Source: Argentina anserina (Eukaryota; Streptophyta; Magnoliopsida; Rosales; Rosaceae). Taken from it: 64,000 nt of DNA. This document shows positions 27,205 to 39,060 of the stretch, one piece after another (the stretch's first letter is position 1; every line of letters begins with the position of its first letter). A program made the translations under genes and the position numbers. Below the pieces are notes generated by a model that was not told the origin of the DNA, made no database searches, and was given only the letters and a program-made list of their open reading frames with translations. Where the stretch lies: NCBI RefSeq assembly GCF_933775445.1, contig NC_065877.1:10416001-10480000 (forward strand). The letters are read 5' to 3'.

Positions 27205-27735
27205 GGGCAAACTCTTGTAAGGCGGCAAGCAACCTTGTCCAAGGTCATGAGTCATGCATATGGCCGGTTGCTTGCATGCTAGTGGCAGTATTGTAATTTA
27301 TAATTTCTGTAATTTATTTTCTTTAGAAGGTTCATGGTGGGAAGGTTCCATGTTTCCCCCTACCAAGTCTAGTTTTTCAAAATATGCTATTATAGGGAGG
27401 GGTTCCTAGTCGGCGACAGTTGGACTACGGAACTAGTATAGGTAAACAATGTACTTTTGCCTCCCTTACCGTCTTACCATCAATAAAGAGAGGAATTATT
27501 CAATCGTCTGTGCCTCGTGAGATCATTTCTTGTTGCCTACTCGATAATTCACTTGTTCATGAGATTGTCCCTTACAACTATATAAATTGTGTTCTCGCTT
27601 GTTGCTAGCACTATATTAATATCGTGTGGTTTCATTGTCCCTTGCAAGGTACTCATTTGGCTAACTTGCTTCTCATTCAACGATTAGCAAGTGCCGCACG
27701 GTCCTACTTGTGCTTTGCAAAGTCGGCCCGTGACA
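27199..27735 (+). repeat. Chromovirus 3' LTR
   Basis: 537-bp copy of the terminal repeat; one base shorter than the 5' copy because of a single-base indel near 27447. Confidence 0.95.
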
Positions 27736-28064
27736 CAGTGCTTGCTGGATGATCATTTTGCCATCGCATCCGATGCAAAGGAAATCACCTTATGGACAAG
27801 GGGAAGAAATATATAACGAATAAATGAATGAAAAGTGCTTGGTTGAATGATCTTTTTGATCTGTTACGAATCTATGATCATACCACGTTTTGTCAAGAGT
27901 AGGAGTAATTAGTGCCTCAACTTCTTGACAAGACTCAAAATTACGTATATCTAAACGAGCAAAATAGTTGAAACTAAGTCCAAATCTGAACTAAAGTCTC
28001 CAAAAAAAAATTCATATACATGTGGCGTGGAAAGAACTGAGACGAGCATTCATTATTGGACTTG

Positions 28065-28280
28065 ACCTTAGTTAGATACTTCAGAGATATGAAGTATCTA
28101 ACTACGGTTTTCTCATATAGTTAATGTTCTCCAAGGATTGGTATCATTATCGGATCACCCTACAAGCAAGCTACCTTAGTTAGATACTTCAGAGATATGA
28201 AGTATCTAACTACGGTTTTCTCATATAGTTAATGTTCTCCAAGGATTGGTATCATTATCGGATCACCCTACAAGCAAGCT
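28065..28280. repeat. Tandem duplication, two 108-bp units each with a perfect hairpin
   Basis: Unit 1 (28065-28172) and unit 2 (28173-28280) are essentially identical. Each contains TAGTTAGATACTTCA, a 6-nt loop GAGATA, and the exact reverse complement TGAAGTATCTAACTA: a 15-bp perfect stem. No coding potential. Confidence 0.9.
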
Positions 28281-28913
28281 AGTGCATTACTCTGCTTTTC
28301 ATCCGTCATTTGATGTTTAAGGACTTCGGAGCAAGCTCCTCCTCATCCAATACCGTCCATGTCGGGAACTTCTTTCAGTTTGATCAGCCTACATCTCACG
28401 TCCACCTCCTCAAAGGCGCAAATCCTCCTGGAGTTCTCGTCCTGGAGCACAGTATGGATAGCTTCGAGACAGCATATATACTTCATGGATCTTTTTAAGG
28501 GAAATGTAGCAAAAGGCTCCAGGAGTAGGTTTGAGATCTCAAGAATAAAGATTGAAAATATGAAAAAAAATAAAGGAAGTAGAATGAAGGGTGTGATCTT
28601 GATATTATAGAGCTACCGAAAAAATTGACTAGTCACTGTATAAACTAGGCATGTTAAAGCAAAAGCAAGGCCACCCTTCGCAGCCCATGAAATGACTCTT
28701 GCATAATCCCTAACCACTGAAAAGGAATAGAGAAATGCAGAGGGAATTCGGGACATATCAGGAACATAAAATTGCATAAAATGTCTCCGGGATATGTAAA
28801 GATTCCATCTTAAGTTGATGGGACCAAAATGAGTTGCTTAACAGCATAAGAAGCTGATCTCTCTTCTCCCTTCATATGTACGTGATCTAACTTGTTCCCT
28901 CATGCTAGGCCTT
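28281..28913. other. Intergenic region with a small unidentified open frame
   Basis: An open frame at 28310-28498 (+) of 62 codons reads GNFFQFDQPTSHVHLLKGAN in its middle part. It has biased, gene-like composition but no family I recognise and no visible partner exon. The right-hand part is the 3' flank and probable 3' UTR of the minus-strand HDT gene. Confidence 0.3.
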
Positions 28914-31843
28914 TCACTTTGCAGCTCCGTGTTTTGCCTTTGTATGACTCTGCAGCGCACCATCCGAGTTAAATGACCTGCAAGAAGCATAATACATGAC
29001 ATTACTATTTACATCATTCACTAGAAATAGCATTTAGCCAGAACTGAAAATGCAAATACTGAAAGATACCTGTTGCAGGGATTGCAACGGAATGCACCGC
29101 TGCCACTTGGGTTTGAGGTCTGCTGCTTTGCCTGGTCAGAATTAGCAGTTTTTTTCACAGCCTGTTTTGAAGGGTAAGGAGTTGCTGTGTGGACAGCTCC
29201 TTGCTTGCCACCTGCATCAATATATAACGAGTCACAACATCATCATTCAGACAACAGACCTTTTGAATAATTGGTTGCCTGTGCTGAACAACTAAATGCT
29301 ACACAGTTTATTTCACCTCAGATCCAAATAACATTTAAAACAAAAACAACAAGATAACAAAGGAAAACAACAAACTCACCAGTTTTTTCAGGAGTAACAA
29401 ACTTTGCCTTCTTTTGAACAGGTGTTTTACTACTCTCAGCTGCACGTTTTTTACTCCCATCAACCTTGTACAAATTATCGTCGAGTAATCAGACTTCAGA
29501 TAGCAATAAGAACAGCAAGCTTACTTTGACGATACTATATATGTAATGTAAACTACATGGACAGGATGGAAGCAATCTGACATCTCCAACCTGAATAGAT
29601 AAGGTGTTAATAAAAGAAGTAATTTACCTTATCTGGAGTCTCTTCATGCTCTTCTTCGCTGTCATCATCTTCATCTTCAGAATCATCATCATCATCATCA
29701 CTACTTTCATCATCTTCTTCACTGCCATCTTTCACACTCTTGACCTGAGAATGTACAATAACCAGCAAGCATGTTTAATTGATACTTGTTCTTCTCTTCA
29801 CATAATTATATGCCAAAGCGCATCATCATAATCTATTAAAAGAGTCCATAATATAAAGACAGGAATCAGTTCAAAAATGCGAGTAAAATCAAGTCATATT
29901 TAGCTTCTTAACGGACAGATCCCTATCCAAGGATTTAAAAGGACAGGGACATCGCTGTATGTACATGCTGCAGAGGACCAGAACCTATATTCCAGAGAGT
30001 TACACATGGGTAGAACCTTTTTTGCATAGACCTCACAAATACACATGTTTCAAAGGACTAGGACCTATATTCAAGAGTGTAATGGATAGGGCCTTTTCTG
30101 CATAGACTTGGGACAAGATATACCATTTTATTCTTATGGAAAAAGTATACCTACACAACCAATACATTACCAAATTTATACAATTATATCCCATGCACGA
30201 AGTGATCCAGAGAAGAATTCTAAATGCAGATACAGATTGGGATTGAGCACTCATGGTTGGGGAAGTTAATAACAGAGAGACAAACAATCAACAACTGAAG
30301 ATACAGTAACACTAGGTAGTCACCTAGTGCAAAATACTTTAGGAGTAAGATTGTTTAGGCATTCATTCAAAAAATTAGAATACCTGATCAAACTCTTCAT
30401 CTTCAGACTCATCATCATCATCACTACTAGATACCTTCTTTTCGGATTTGATATCTTTCTTAGCTTCCTCAATACTCACCTTCGGTTCAGCTGATCCGCA
30501 AAATAATCATGTTACAAAACATAGACACTAAAGTTTAATAATTTGGATAACAATCAATTCCAAACATGTATGTGTTTACTAAGCAAGAAAAATTCAGGCA
30601 CCAAGTAAAATAAAACCAAGAGCTGGAATAGTGACTCACCAGTACCAAAAGCCGTGAAGACAAAAGATAATGTTGTCAAGGAGACCAAAGATTAATAACA
30701 ACACAATAATTAAAGCAAGAAAAGAATTAACAAAAAGGATATCCTTTGTTAGCAATATAGCCCTGGAAGTGGATGCTCCCACTTTTCCCATTATGGGATA
30801 GAACAAATTTCTTATCAAACACAATATCCATATATAATTGAGGTATTTTCTCGGTATTAAGATGTCCAATAACAAGCTTCTTATCGCCAATTTTCACAAA
30901 GAGTGAGATAGGATCACTTCCCTTGCCTTTCTTGACCTCATCCAGACAGGCCTGCAGTGAAAATGTAACTTTTACAACCAAAGGCAACACAAAACCAAAG
31001 ACAAACAACAAAACAAAAACAAAAAACAATAAATTTAATTGATTACCTGTGAAAGATGGACAAAGGTCATACCAGGTTCAACAACAACAGACTCCCCACT
31101 CTTTACCTCGACACCTGGTTGTTACATAACAACAATAGTTGAAAAAACTCAATAATAGCACATTCTGACAATACCAGAACAGGTTGAGCAAAAAAAATGT
31201 ACCAAAAGCCTCAATTAAAACTACATATATAGCAAATATGAAAGAAGAAAAAAAACACATTTGGAGCCAAACAAAATGAACTACTATAGAACACATATCA
31301 CACACTCTGAACTTCAACATTTTGTAACTTTATTTGCATTACAGAAAAAAACCATTAGCACAAACATGCATCACAAGTTGCTAGGTACATTGCAATCGCG
31401 ATTCCGAAACTCATTTCCAAAACCAATTCCACAATACTTGCTGTTTATACGACGAAACTTAATAAATCAACAAACACAATTCATGACCAACAAACACACA
31501 AGCAAGTTGAATTTAGTAACCAAGAAATACTTTCACAGCACAATAAATCCAATATAGCTTATACTGGAGACTCAAAACGAATCGAAAACCCTAAAAAAAC
31601 GTAATCGCTACCAAATCCAGGATTCCTTAGAATGAACATTGGAAAATGAAAAAATGAAAACCTCCTTCTCTCCTAAGCTGCATCGAGTCAACACTTCCTT
31701 GACTTCTCGGAATGTTAAAAGCAGAAGAAATATCAACAGAAATGACAAGCAGAGGTCCAAAATTAGAAGAACGAAGCCTAACAATGCTGCGATCAGAGAG
31801 AGAGAGAGGAGCGGTTACCCCAGAAGCTCATCTTGTTGGCCAT
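28914..31843 (-). CDS. HDT: HD2-type histone deacetylase (HDT), 9 coding exons, with an AT-AC intron
   Basis: Plant-specific nucleolar/nuclear HD2 deacetylase involved in chromatin repression. Coding exons in transcript order: 31819-31843, 31047-31114, 30743-30951, 30640-30653, 30384-30490, 29628-29744, 29380-29464, 29070-29211, 28914-28977. They sum to 831 nt (276 residues from the first ATG). The conserved start is MSFWGVEVKSGES at 31831; an in-frame ATG four codons upstream would add MANK. Then come the nucleoplasmin-like N-terminal domain (LSHNGKSGSIHFQGY), two acidic Asp/Glu tracts, a Lys-rich segment, and a C-terminal C2H2 finger (CNPCNRSFNSDGALQSHTKAKH). Exon 4 is only 14 nt. The intron before it (30654-30742) has ATATCCTTT at its 5' end and AC at its 3' end. 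Which HDT paralogue this is cannot be told. Confidence 0.93.
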
Positions 31844-32180
31844 GGCGGAGCGCTAGGGTTTTCCCAGAAGGCGCTACAGAAATTTGTTTTGAGTTTTCGG
31901 TTTCGTTTTTTTGGCGACACTGAAATTGATCTCAACTCTCAAGCCGTCAAGCGACTATGCTTGGGGCACTGTGGCGCTTTTATACTCGCGAAGCAGACCG
32001 GCCCGATGCTAGAAACAATTAAATTTTAAATATTGTTTTTTTTCTTTTTTATTTCCTAGCTAAAGTACTACACATACCATCCGATGCGGCAGCTTCTTAT
32101 TATTTTGGGAGGAGTGAGGCAAGGTTAAATTTAAAATAAGGTGGTTCTCTCTCTCTCCTTCTTCTCTCACTCCCTTTAAT
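31844..32180. other. HDT 5' leader and promoter region
   Basis: Upstream of the HDT start on the minus strand. It must hold the leader and core promoter, but I could not pick a convincing TATA box. The long-TIR element begins about 340 bp from the ATG, so it lies in the promoter neighbourhood. Confidence 0.4.
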
Positions 32181-33303
32181 TAAGGAAAAAACTTGCATCC
32201 GATTTATGTTGGACGCAGCCGTCCGAACTCTCCTATGTGCGCCAATACCAGGCTACCACGTACCATCTTTTTCTCACTAGATTTCAGCTTTTTATTATTA
32301 TTTTTTCTTTTTAAAAATAAATAGAGACGTGATACGTGAAGGAGGAAAAGAAACGCGTTTGGTACAAACGCAGCCGCTCCGCACTCTCCCCTCCTTTCTT
32401 CATCGGAACCTCCTCGTTCCTCACTTCCTCCTTTGTCTGCACGACACACCTTCTCTACTCAGCTATCTTATCAGGTAATAAGTTTTCTCTTCAATTTCCC
32501 CCCCCCTCATTCTCTCTCTCTCTTCAATTTTATAATCCTTGTACTTTGATTCCGACCCGTCAAAAGAGTAAAGAGATGAGAAAATTTCAATGGGTATTAA
32601 AATTCGGGTCCCTGAACTTGGGATTCGCTACTGCTAAACTAGTATTGGCTGCTCAATTGATTTCGATTATAATACATAGAGTTAAATTGAACAGTTGAAG
32701 TGGAGACCTTTTAGATTTTGTTTGATGTGGGTATGTAGTCTAATTATGGACTTGCTGTTGTATAATTCTTATGATGATTGTAGCAATTATTTCAATGTTA
32801 AACATGGCAAAAGATCTGATCTTGAGTCTAGCAGCTTATTGAACTACTATCTTAGTTATGTTTCTTATTGTATTCAAGTTTGTTATGTTAGATTCATTTT
32901 TAAACTTTTTTATGTTAGATAAAGAGAGGTGTGATGCAAAAATTGTCAATTGCTTGATTGAACAAGATTCTTATGTACTGTATTAGTTTCAAATGGCATG
33001 CTATTTTTGTCTTCTCTGGTTTCATGCAGGATCATTATATGATTATTGTTATAATGATGTATATTCTATTTGCTCTATTCCCTTCTTAACATATATTATT
33101 CTCAATATTTTCAGCTATATATAGACGTGTTTCTTTTCCTCCTTCATGTATCACGTTTCTATTTATTTTTCAAAAGAAAAAAACAATGATAAAAAGCTGA
33201 AATCTAGTCAAAAGAAGATGGTGTGTGGCAGCCTGGTATTGGTCCACATAGGAGAGTTCGAACGACTGCGTCCAACATAGATCAGACGCAATTTTTTTTC
33301 TTA
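32181..33303. mobile_element. Long-TIR DNA element with a gene-like interior
   Basis: Left arm (about 32181-32365) and right arm (about 33110-33303) are inverted copies at high similarity: both contain TATGTTGGACGCAG, GAACTCTCCTATGTG, CCAATACCAGGCT, TAGATTTCAGCTTTTTAT and AAGGAGGAAAAGAAAC. The interior begins with a GC-richer, CT-rich stretch (32366-32475) that ends in a plausible splice donor (ATCAG then GTAATA). It looks like a captured promoter/5' UTR, as in Pack-MULEs. No transposase. TTAAT lies at both borders, but a proper target duplication was not resolved. Confidence 0.6.
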
Positions 33304-33479
33304 ATTCAATCTAATCGCATTTATTTCTCTCGCTCTTCGATACATTATTTTTATTGCATATGTTTAGTCGCGGGTCGTTTTAGTGACCACACGATCTCAA
33401 ATTTTGATTTTGACTTTTGTGACACCATGAAGAAACAAATAGTAACCTAGAAAGTTGAGTAACACAAGTTCAAGAACAT

Positions 33480-33634
33480 TATTTAGAAAGTCTACTACTC
33501 GAAAATATTGAATTTTTTTTCATGTAGACTACGTGTATGAAAGTAGTAAACTATACATATGATATCCAGCTTGAAGCTATATTTTTAGTCTACTAATTTT
33601 ATATACTTGGTCTACATGTTTAACAAGTCTTTTG
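33480..33634. repeat. Degenerate minisatellite, left part
   Basis: AT-rich sequence carrying the recurring words AGTCTACTA, GTCTACAT and TTAACAAGTCTTTT. It continues after the LINE at 38666, showing that the LINE split a pre-existing array. Confidence 0.6.
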
Positions 33635-34164
33635 CAGAACAGACATGACCCCTCTGCGATGATTAAAACTCTCTACATATTACCTATAATCTATATTACA
33701 AACTACACAAAGTGTCAGAAACATAAACTTTGCAAAAATCGTGTAGATCGGGCTTCGTCTCCGACTTTAGAAGCTAGATCAGGCTTCATCTCCGACGCCG
33801 CCCAGCCTTCAGTCACCGGCATCTGTTCCCTCCGCATTACCACCGCTTTACCCCGCAACCAGATCTCAAATAAAGACCGAGGCGCTCTCTGCCCTCCTCT
33901 GTCCTCCTATGCCTGGGTCTCTGGTCCTTTCCGTGAAACCGGCCCCCGCGACGTCTCTGGCCGTCATAATAGAGATTGAATTAAGCGTTGTGAGCTACGA
34001 AAATGGACTCGGAGGAGCCTTGTGGCCAGAGTGGAGTCGATTCTGACAGAAATTGGAGCTTCGGTCATCTGAGTTGAGCTCTGTGTTGTTTCCTTGTTCT
34101 GGTGGCGTCCTCGGTCTTTACTTTCTCCGCCCTTCTTTCAGGAGGTGGCTGAGCTTCAGATCTT

Positions 34165-35616
34165 ATGCTTTCTCAATGCAAACGCTCTAAGCATGGGGGT
34201 GAATGCAAGTTTGATCATGATGATCTCAAAATTGAGAAGCTGGCTTCAGCCCTTCCAAATCCCATCCCTCCCCTACCGCTGCCTTCTTATGCGAGCACTC
34301 TCAAAAATCCTATCGACCGTTTTCACCAAACCATGATTGAGGAATTTGATTTTTCTGATACTGATTGTAGCTACTATGTCGGAAAACATGGGCAAAATGT
34401 CTTATTCTCTGAGAACGTTCATAACAAGATTGATTATGAGTGGCGTTGTGCTGTGATTGTCAAGCTCATGAGAAAACTAAATTCCACCAACTCTTATGAG
34501 TTCATGCTTCGTGGGCTTCACATGAAATGGCAGGTAAAAGGAGGTTGACAACTTTTTGATCTCCCTAATGACTTCTATATTGTTAAGTTCAATTTAGAAG
34601 ATGATATGAATTATGCTTTGTGTGAGGGTCCTTGGATCTTAGTTGGTCAAACTCTTGTTGTTCGTAAATGGAAGCCTGATTTCAGTCCTCTCTGTGATTC
34701 TATTAGTAAAATGGCGTTGTAGGTTCGATTTTTTGGTTTGCATGTTCAGTTTTTTAAGAACTTTACTCTTGAGAAAATTGGTAAAACACTGGGTGATGTT
34801 GTTAAGGTGGATAAACTGACTTTAGGCCAGTCCAGGGGAAAATTTGCAAGAGTTTGTATTGAGGTTGATTTAAGTAAGCCATTAAGGCCTTTTGTTGAGG
34901 TTGAATCAATTGCTTATAATGTTGTATATGAGGGTATTACTTATCCGTTTTGAGTGTGGTTGCTTTGGCCATGCTAAAGACAAATGTCCCACTCTGAAAA
35001 AGGATTTTGTTCCTGCAACTTCTCCTAATGCTGGTTCTGTTTCTAAGGATTCTGTGATGAATAGTGTGGATCATTCTGAGCCTAATTTGAGTTTTTATCA
35101 TGAGGCTACTACTCCAATATCTGGGGGTGTTCTATAAGATGATATATGGCCTTGGATGCTTATGTCTTATAATAACAAGAAGAAGTCTAATGCGAACTCC
35201 AATAGTAAGAAGGTTAGCTATGGTGGTTCTCGATTTGTTGTGTTGCAGAAGGCAATGATAATGATGTTGATGCTAATGACTCCAAAATGACTGATTCTGA
35301 CTCTGTTCCTGCTGTGGCATCAACTATTGTGAAATTATGGAATAATTTCTCGAAGAAGAAAAATAAATTACTATCAACTCCTACTAAGAATAATCAATCT
35401 TCAGAGAGTTTGAAGCCCACCCATTTGGTTAATCGCCTTGCTTCCAAGTCTTATCCATCAAAAGTCAAGTTGCATCCCAAAGTTCATATGCAAGATGTTT
35501 CTAATGTGGATGAACCTAGTGGCACAAAATCTGGAAAATTACTCCAAAAAGTGAAGAAATGTTCATCATCCAAAAATAAACTCATATCTTTAAGGAACTT
35601 TCCTTTGGGGGTGTGA
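34165..35616 (+). pseudogene. LINE ORF1 (DUF4283-type nucleic-acid-binding protein), broken
   Basis: Pieces in different frames read WRCAVIVKLMRKLNS, then EGPWILVGQTLVVRKWKPDF, VRFFGLHVQFFKNFTLEKIG and a zinc knuckle CGCFGHAKDKCP. These are the marks of the ORF1/DUF4283 protein that binds LINE RNA. Stops (for example just after MKWQVKGG and after SKMAL) and a frameshift before the zinc knuckle break it. Downstream is a Ser/Lys-rich tail. Confidence 0.8.
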
Positions 35617-35839
35617 GTTTTGGTGGTTTAGGTAGTGGATTTGATGCTAATTTTGGGCACTCACCTCCTGAGTAGTTTCTTGTTGGAATTGGTAAGGATT
35701 CTTCTCTTGTTGTGGACTCTGACTCCTTTGTCAAATATGTTTTTGCTGAAAAATGGCAAATTCAATTGTGATGATAATTTGTCTTCTCCTTTTGGGGAAG
35801 ATATGATTGATACTTGATTGGGGTTTCCTCCCTCCTTCT

Positions 35840-38546
35840 TGTTGTCTTTCCAATGATTAAATCTTTATTTTGAAATGCTAGAGGTGTAGGAAATGAGAAT
35901 TTTAGATTAGCTATTGTTGATCTTGTGAAATTTCATTCAATTCTATTGATATTTTGGCTATTTGTGAGCCTAGAGTTTCTTTCAATAAAGCTTGGGGGCG
36001 TGACATAAGGCCCCTAGCTATGATGGTTTTCCTGCAAGCTTTTATCAGGATCATTGGCAGTTGTATTCTGGTGATATTTACTCCATTGTTTGCAATGCTT
36101 TCATTTCTGGTTGCATCCCTTCTGGTCTTAATCATACCATTATCTCTCTAATTCCCAAAAGTTGATGGTTCTCAACACATGGTTAATTTCAAGCAAATTA
36201 GTCTATGTTCCACCATCTATAAGGTCGTCTCTAAAGTCATTGTGGCAAAGTTGAGACCTCTTATTGATGAAGCTTTTAAGTCCTAACCAGCTAAGTTATG
36301 TCCATGGAAGACACATTTCAGATAATGTTACGGTAGCTCAAGAGATGTTATTCAAGTTCAAGAAGTCTAATGGAATTATGGGTTTCTTAGCTTGAAAGAT
36401 GGACTTATCTAAAGCTTATGAGACTTAGTTGGAGTTTTATTGAGCAGGTGCATGGAGAAGTTATCTCACCTAATTAAGTGTACTGTTGATTCTGGGAGTT
36501 GGAAAGCAGTTAAAGCTTCTCAATCTGGGTCGAGAATTTCTCATCTTTTTTTGTAGATGATTTGATGTTGTTTGTTGAGGCTTCCTCTAGACAAGCTTAT
36601 GTTTTAAAGGGCATTCTTGATATCTTCTGCTCTTTATCTGGTCAGGTTGTTAGTTATGAGAAATCTCTTATATTTTGCTCTCCCAATAGTAATATAAGAC
36701 TTGCTAATGATATTAGTAGAACTTGTGGCTCCCCCTTGACTGCTGATTTGGGAAAGTATATTGGTATGCCTTTAGTTCATTCTAGAATCAACAAACATAC
36801 TTATGATGGTTTGTTTGATACAGCTCAAGGTAGATTTGCTAGTTGGAAAAGTAAGACTCTTAGCCTTGCTGGTAGACTCACTTTGATCCAATCTGTTACT
36901 TTTGTCATCCCAATTTATGCTATGCAGACTACTAGATTTCCCATCAGTTTTTGTGAGAAGATGGATAAGTTAAATCGAGATTTCCTATGGGGGACAATGA
37001 GGCTAAGAAGAAGGTTCACTTAGTCAATTGGGATATTATTTGTCAACCTAAGTCCATTGGGGCCTTGGTATTAAGAAAACTTCTTAGATGAATCAAGCCA
37101 TGTTGGCTAAGGTCAATTGGAGATTTCTGCAAAAGGATATTGGTCTATGGGCTAATATGTTTCAATAGAAATATTTAAAGGATATGGACATCACTGATCA
37201 TGATTTTTGTGCTCCTTCTTATTGCTCTTCAGTTTGGAGAAGTATTTCTCATGGTGCTCATTTATTTAGGAAAAATCTTAAGTGAAGAGTGGAGAATGGT
37301 AAAAAGATTAATTTCTGGCATGATGTGTGGGTTAGTTCTCTACCTCTTATTGATTGTGCTATTTCTTATGCTCATATTGATCATAATGCTTTGGTTTGTG
37401 ATTTCTGGTGTGATAATGGGTGGAATGTTCAGCTTTTAAATTATGTGTTGTCTTCTTATGTTGTTCTTTAAATTGTTATTGTTCCAATTGGTTTTTGTGA
37501 TGATACTGACTTATTTGGGGGCCTACTTTTAATTGTTGTTTCTCTATCAAGTCTGCTTATAACTATCTTTTGAGATAAATGGTACTCAAAACCCTCTGTG
37601 GAGATTTGTTTGGAATGTGAGTTGTCCTCCCAAGCTGAAAACTTTTCTTTTGGTCTGTGATTCACACGAAAATTCTAACTAATGTTCAAAGAGCTAGAAG
37701 AAGGTTTACTACAAGTGCTACCTGTCCTATTTGTAACTCTACAAATGAAAGTCTCATTCATCTCTTTAGATACTGTTGCATATCTAAAGCTTTTTGGAAT
37801 GGTATGAGTCCTCATGATTGGAATGGCTGGTTGGCATAGCTAATTCATTTTCTATTGATTGGAATGGCTGGTTGGCAACTCAGCTTCACTGCCATTTGAA
37901 AGTCAAGAATAATATTCAGTGGTGCAATATTTTTGTCTTTGTTTGCTAGTTTATATGGAAATGGAGAAACAAATGTGTTTTTGATACCTCTTTTATCATG
38001 CATGTTGACCCTACTAGAATCATCTGGGATTATGCTGAAGAGTGAAGTTTCTCTCTAAGTAAGGCTAAAGTGAGTTTTTTTTATAGTTATACTATGCTAG
38101 GCCTCATGCTGGTTGGTATAAGTTGAATATTGATGGCACCAAAACTTCTAACTCTGGGAAAATTGGTGTTGGATGGGTGATTAGACATCAGCATGGGCAT
38201 TGAATTCATGTTTTCAAATGAACTTGGGGATTGAGGAGATTTTGGATACTAAGGCTTGAGGCTTATTTTTTGGTCTAAAACTCATTGTCAAGCATTACAG
38301 TGGAAATGTTGAATTGAGTCTGACTCTGTCATTCATATCCAACTTATGCAAATGGATAACACTTATATGCATCATCTTGGGTCTTTGCTTGCTAGTTGTG
38401 CTTCTATGATTTCCAAACTACAAAATGTTAAGCTCTCTCATATTTTTAGAGAGTGTAACATGGTTGCTAATGTTTTGTCCCAAAAGAGTATTTCTGCTGA
38501 GTTGAGGTTGATTGAGTTTGATGATCCCCCTGCACATGTTGCGTAA
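35840..38546 (+). pseudogene. LINE ORF2 (endonuclease, reverse transcriptase, RNase H), broken
   Basis: An endonuclease start (AICEPRVSF) runs straight into reverse transcriptase sequence, so most of the endonuclease is deleted. RT motifs include NQLSYVHGRHISDN and the catalytic FVDDLMLFVEAS (in the frame near 36545). After it come GKYIGMPLVHSRIN and LNRDFLWG. The zinc-binding domain reads CPICNSTNESLIHLFRYC. An RNase H-like end contains LNIDGTKTSNSGKIGVGWVIR and FRECNMVANVLSQ. Multiple stops and frameshifts. Confidence 0.85.
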
Positions 38547-38665
38547 GCTTTCTTGGACGATTTGACCAGTGTTGCTAGATGTAGGCGCACATAAGCTTGT
38601 TTTAATATTTAGTCTCTGTGTTTTTTGTTTCTGGGTTTTTTAGGTCCCCTTTGTAACAAAAAAAA

Positions 38666-39060
38666 AACAAGTCTTTTGCTTGTCTAGAGGCAAAAAATTT
38701 TATAAAATATAAACTTCTTATATATACAGTCTACTTTTATCTAATAATTAGTCTACATACTTAACGAGTCTTTTTCATGTACAAAAGTAGACTTTTTGGA
38801 GAAATGTTTTAAACTTGACATTATGTTTTTAATCTACTAATTCCACGTGCTCAATCTACATATTTAACGAGTCTTGAATATTTGGAAGTAGACTTTTTAG
38901 GAAAATGTGAGCTCTCTTATATTTACGGTATACTTCTATCTAGTCATTCGTTTACATACTTGACGAGTCTTTTTCGTTTGTAGAAGTAGACTTCTCTAGA
39001 GAAGTGCTCTTTAGTTTTACGTTATGTTTTTAATCTACTACTTTTATGTACTTAGTTTTT
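38666..39060. repeat. Degenerate minisatellite, right part
   Basis: Three to four imperfect units of roughly 100 bp with the order TCTACATACTTAACGAGTC, AAGTAGACTTTTT, GAGAAATG, then TTATGTTTTTAATCTACTA. Continuation of the array at 33480-33634. Confidence 0.65.

Larger units (their letters stand above)
21791..27735 (+). mobile_element. Ty3/gypsy chromovirus LTR retrotransposon, full length
   Basis: LTRs of about 538 bp (21791-22328 and 27199-27735) start TGTTAGGGGC and end CCCGTGACA. A perfect 5-bp target duplication CAGTG occupies 21786-21790 and 27736-27740. The initiator tRNA-Met primer site and a purine tract (GTGGGGGAGGA) are both in place. The domain order gag, protease, RT, RNase H, integrase, chromodomain defines a chromovirus. 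By eye the LTRs differ at about a dozen positions over 537 bp, suggesting a fairly recent insertion. Confidence 0.95.
33635..38665 (+). mobile_element. L1-type LINE (non-LTR retrotransposon), decayed
   Basis: The element is flanked by a perfect 14-bp target duplication AACAAGTCTTTTGC (33621-33634 and 38666-38679) and ends in a short A-rich tail. It contains a GC-richer 5' leader, ORF1, an ORF2 with an endonuclease remnant, reverse transcriptase, a zinc-binding RT domain and an RNase H-like end. Many stops, frameshifts and deletions make it inactive. At about 5.0 kb it is near full length at both ends but internally shortened. Confidence 0.9.

Noticed and set aside
28065..28280. A CRISPR-like or bacterial repeat array
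   Set aside because: There are only two direct units with no spacers, in a plant nuclear context.
28310..28498. A 62-codon open frame as a small gene
   Set aside because: Gene-like composition, but no recognisable family, promoter or neighbouring exon; described only as part of the intergenic stretch.
30727..31029. An open frame extending the third HDT exon (ending in GYPFC then stop) as the real protein end
   Set aside because: It reads straight through the AT-AC donor. It would remove the acidic region and zinc finger, whereas the spliced model keeps frame through all nine exons.
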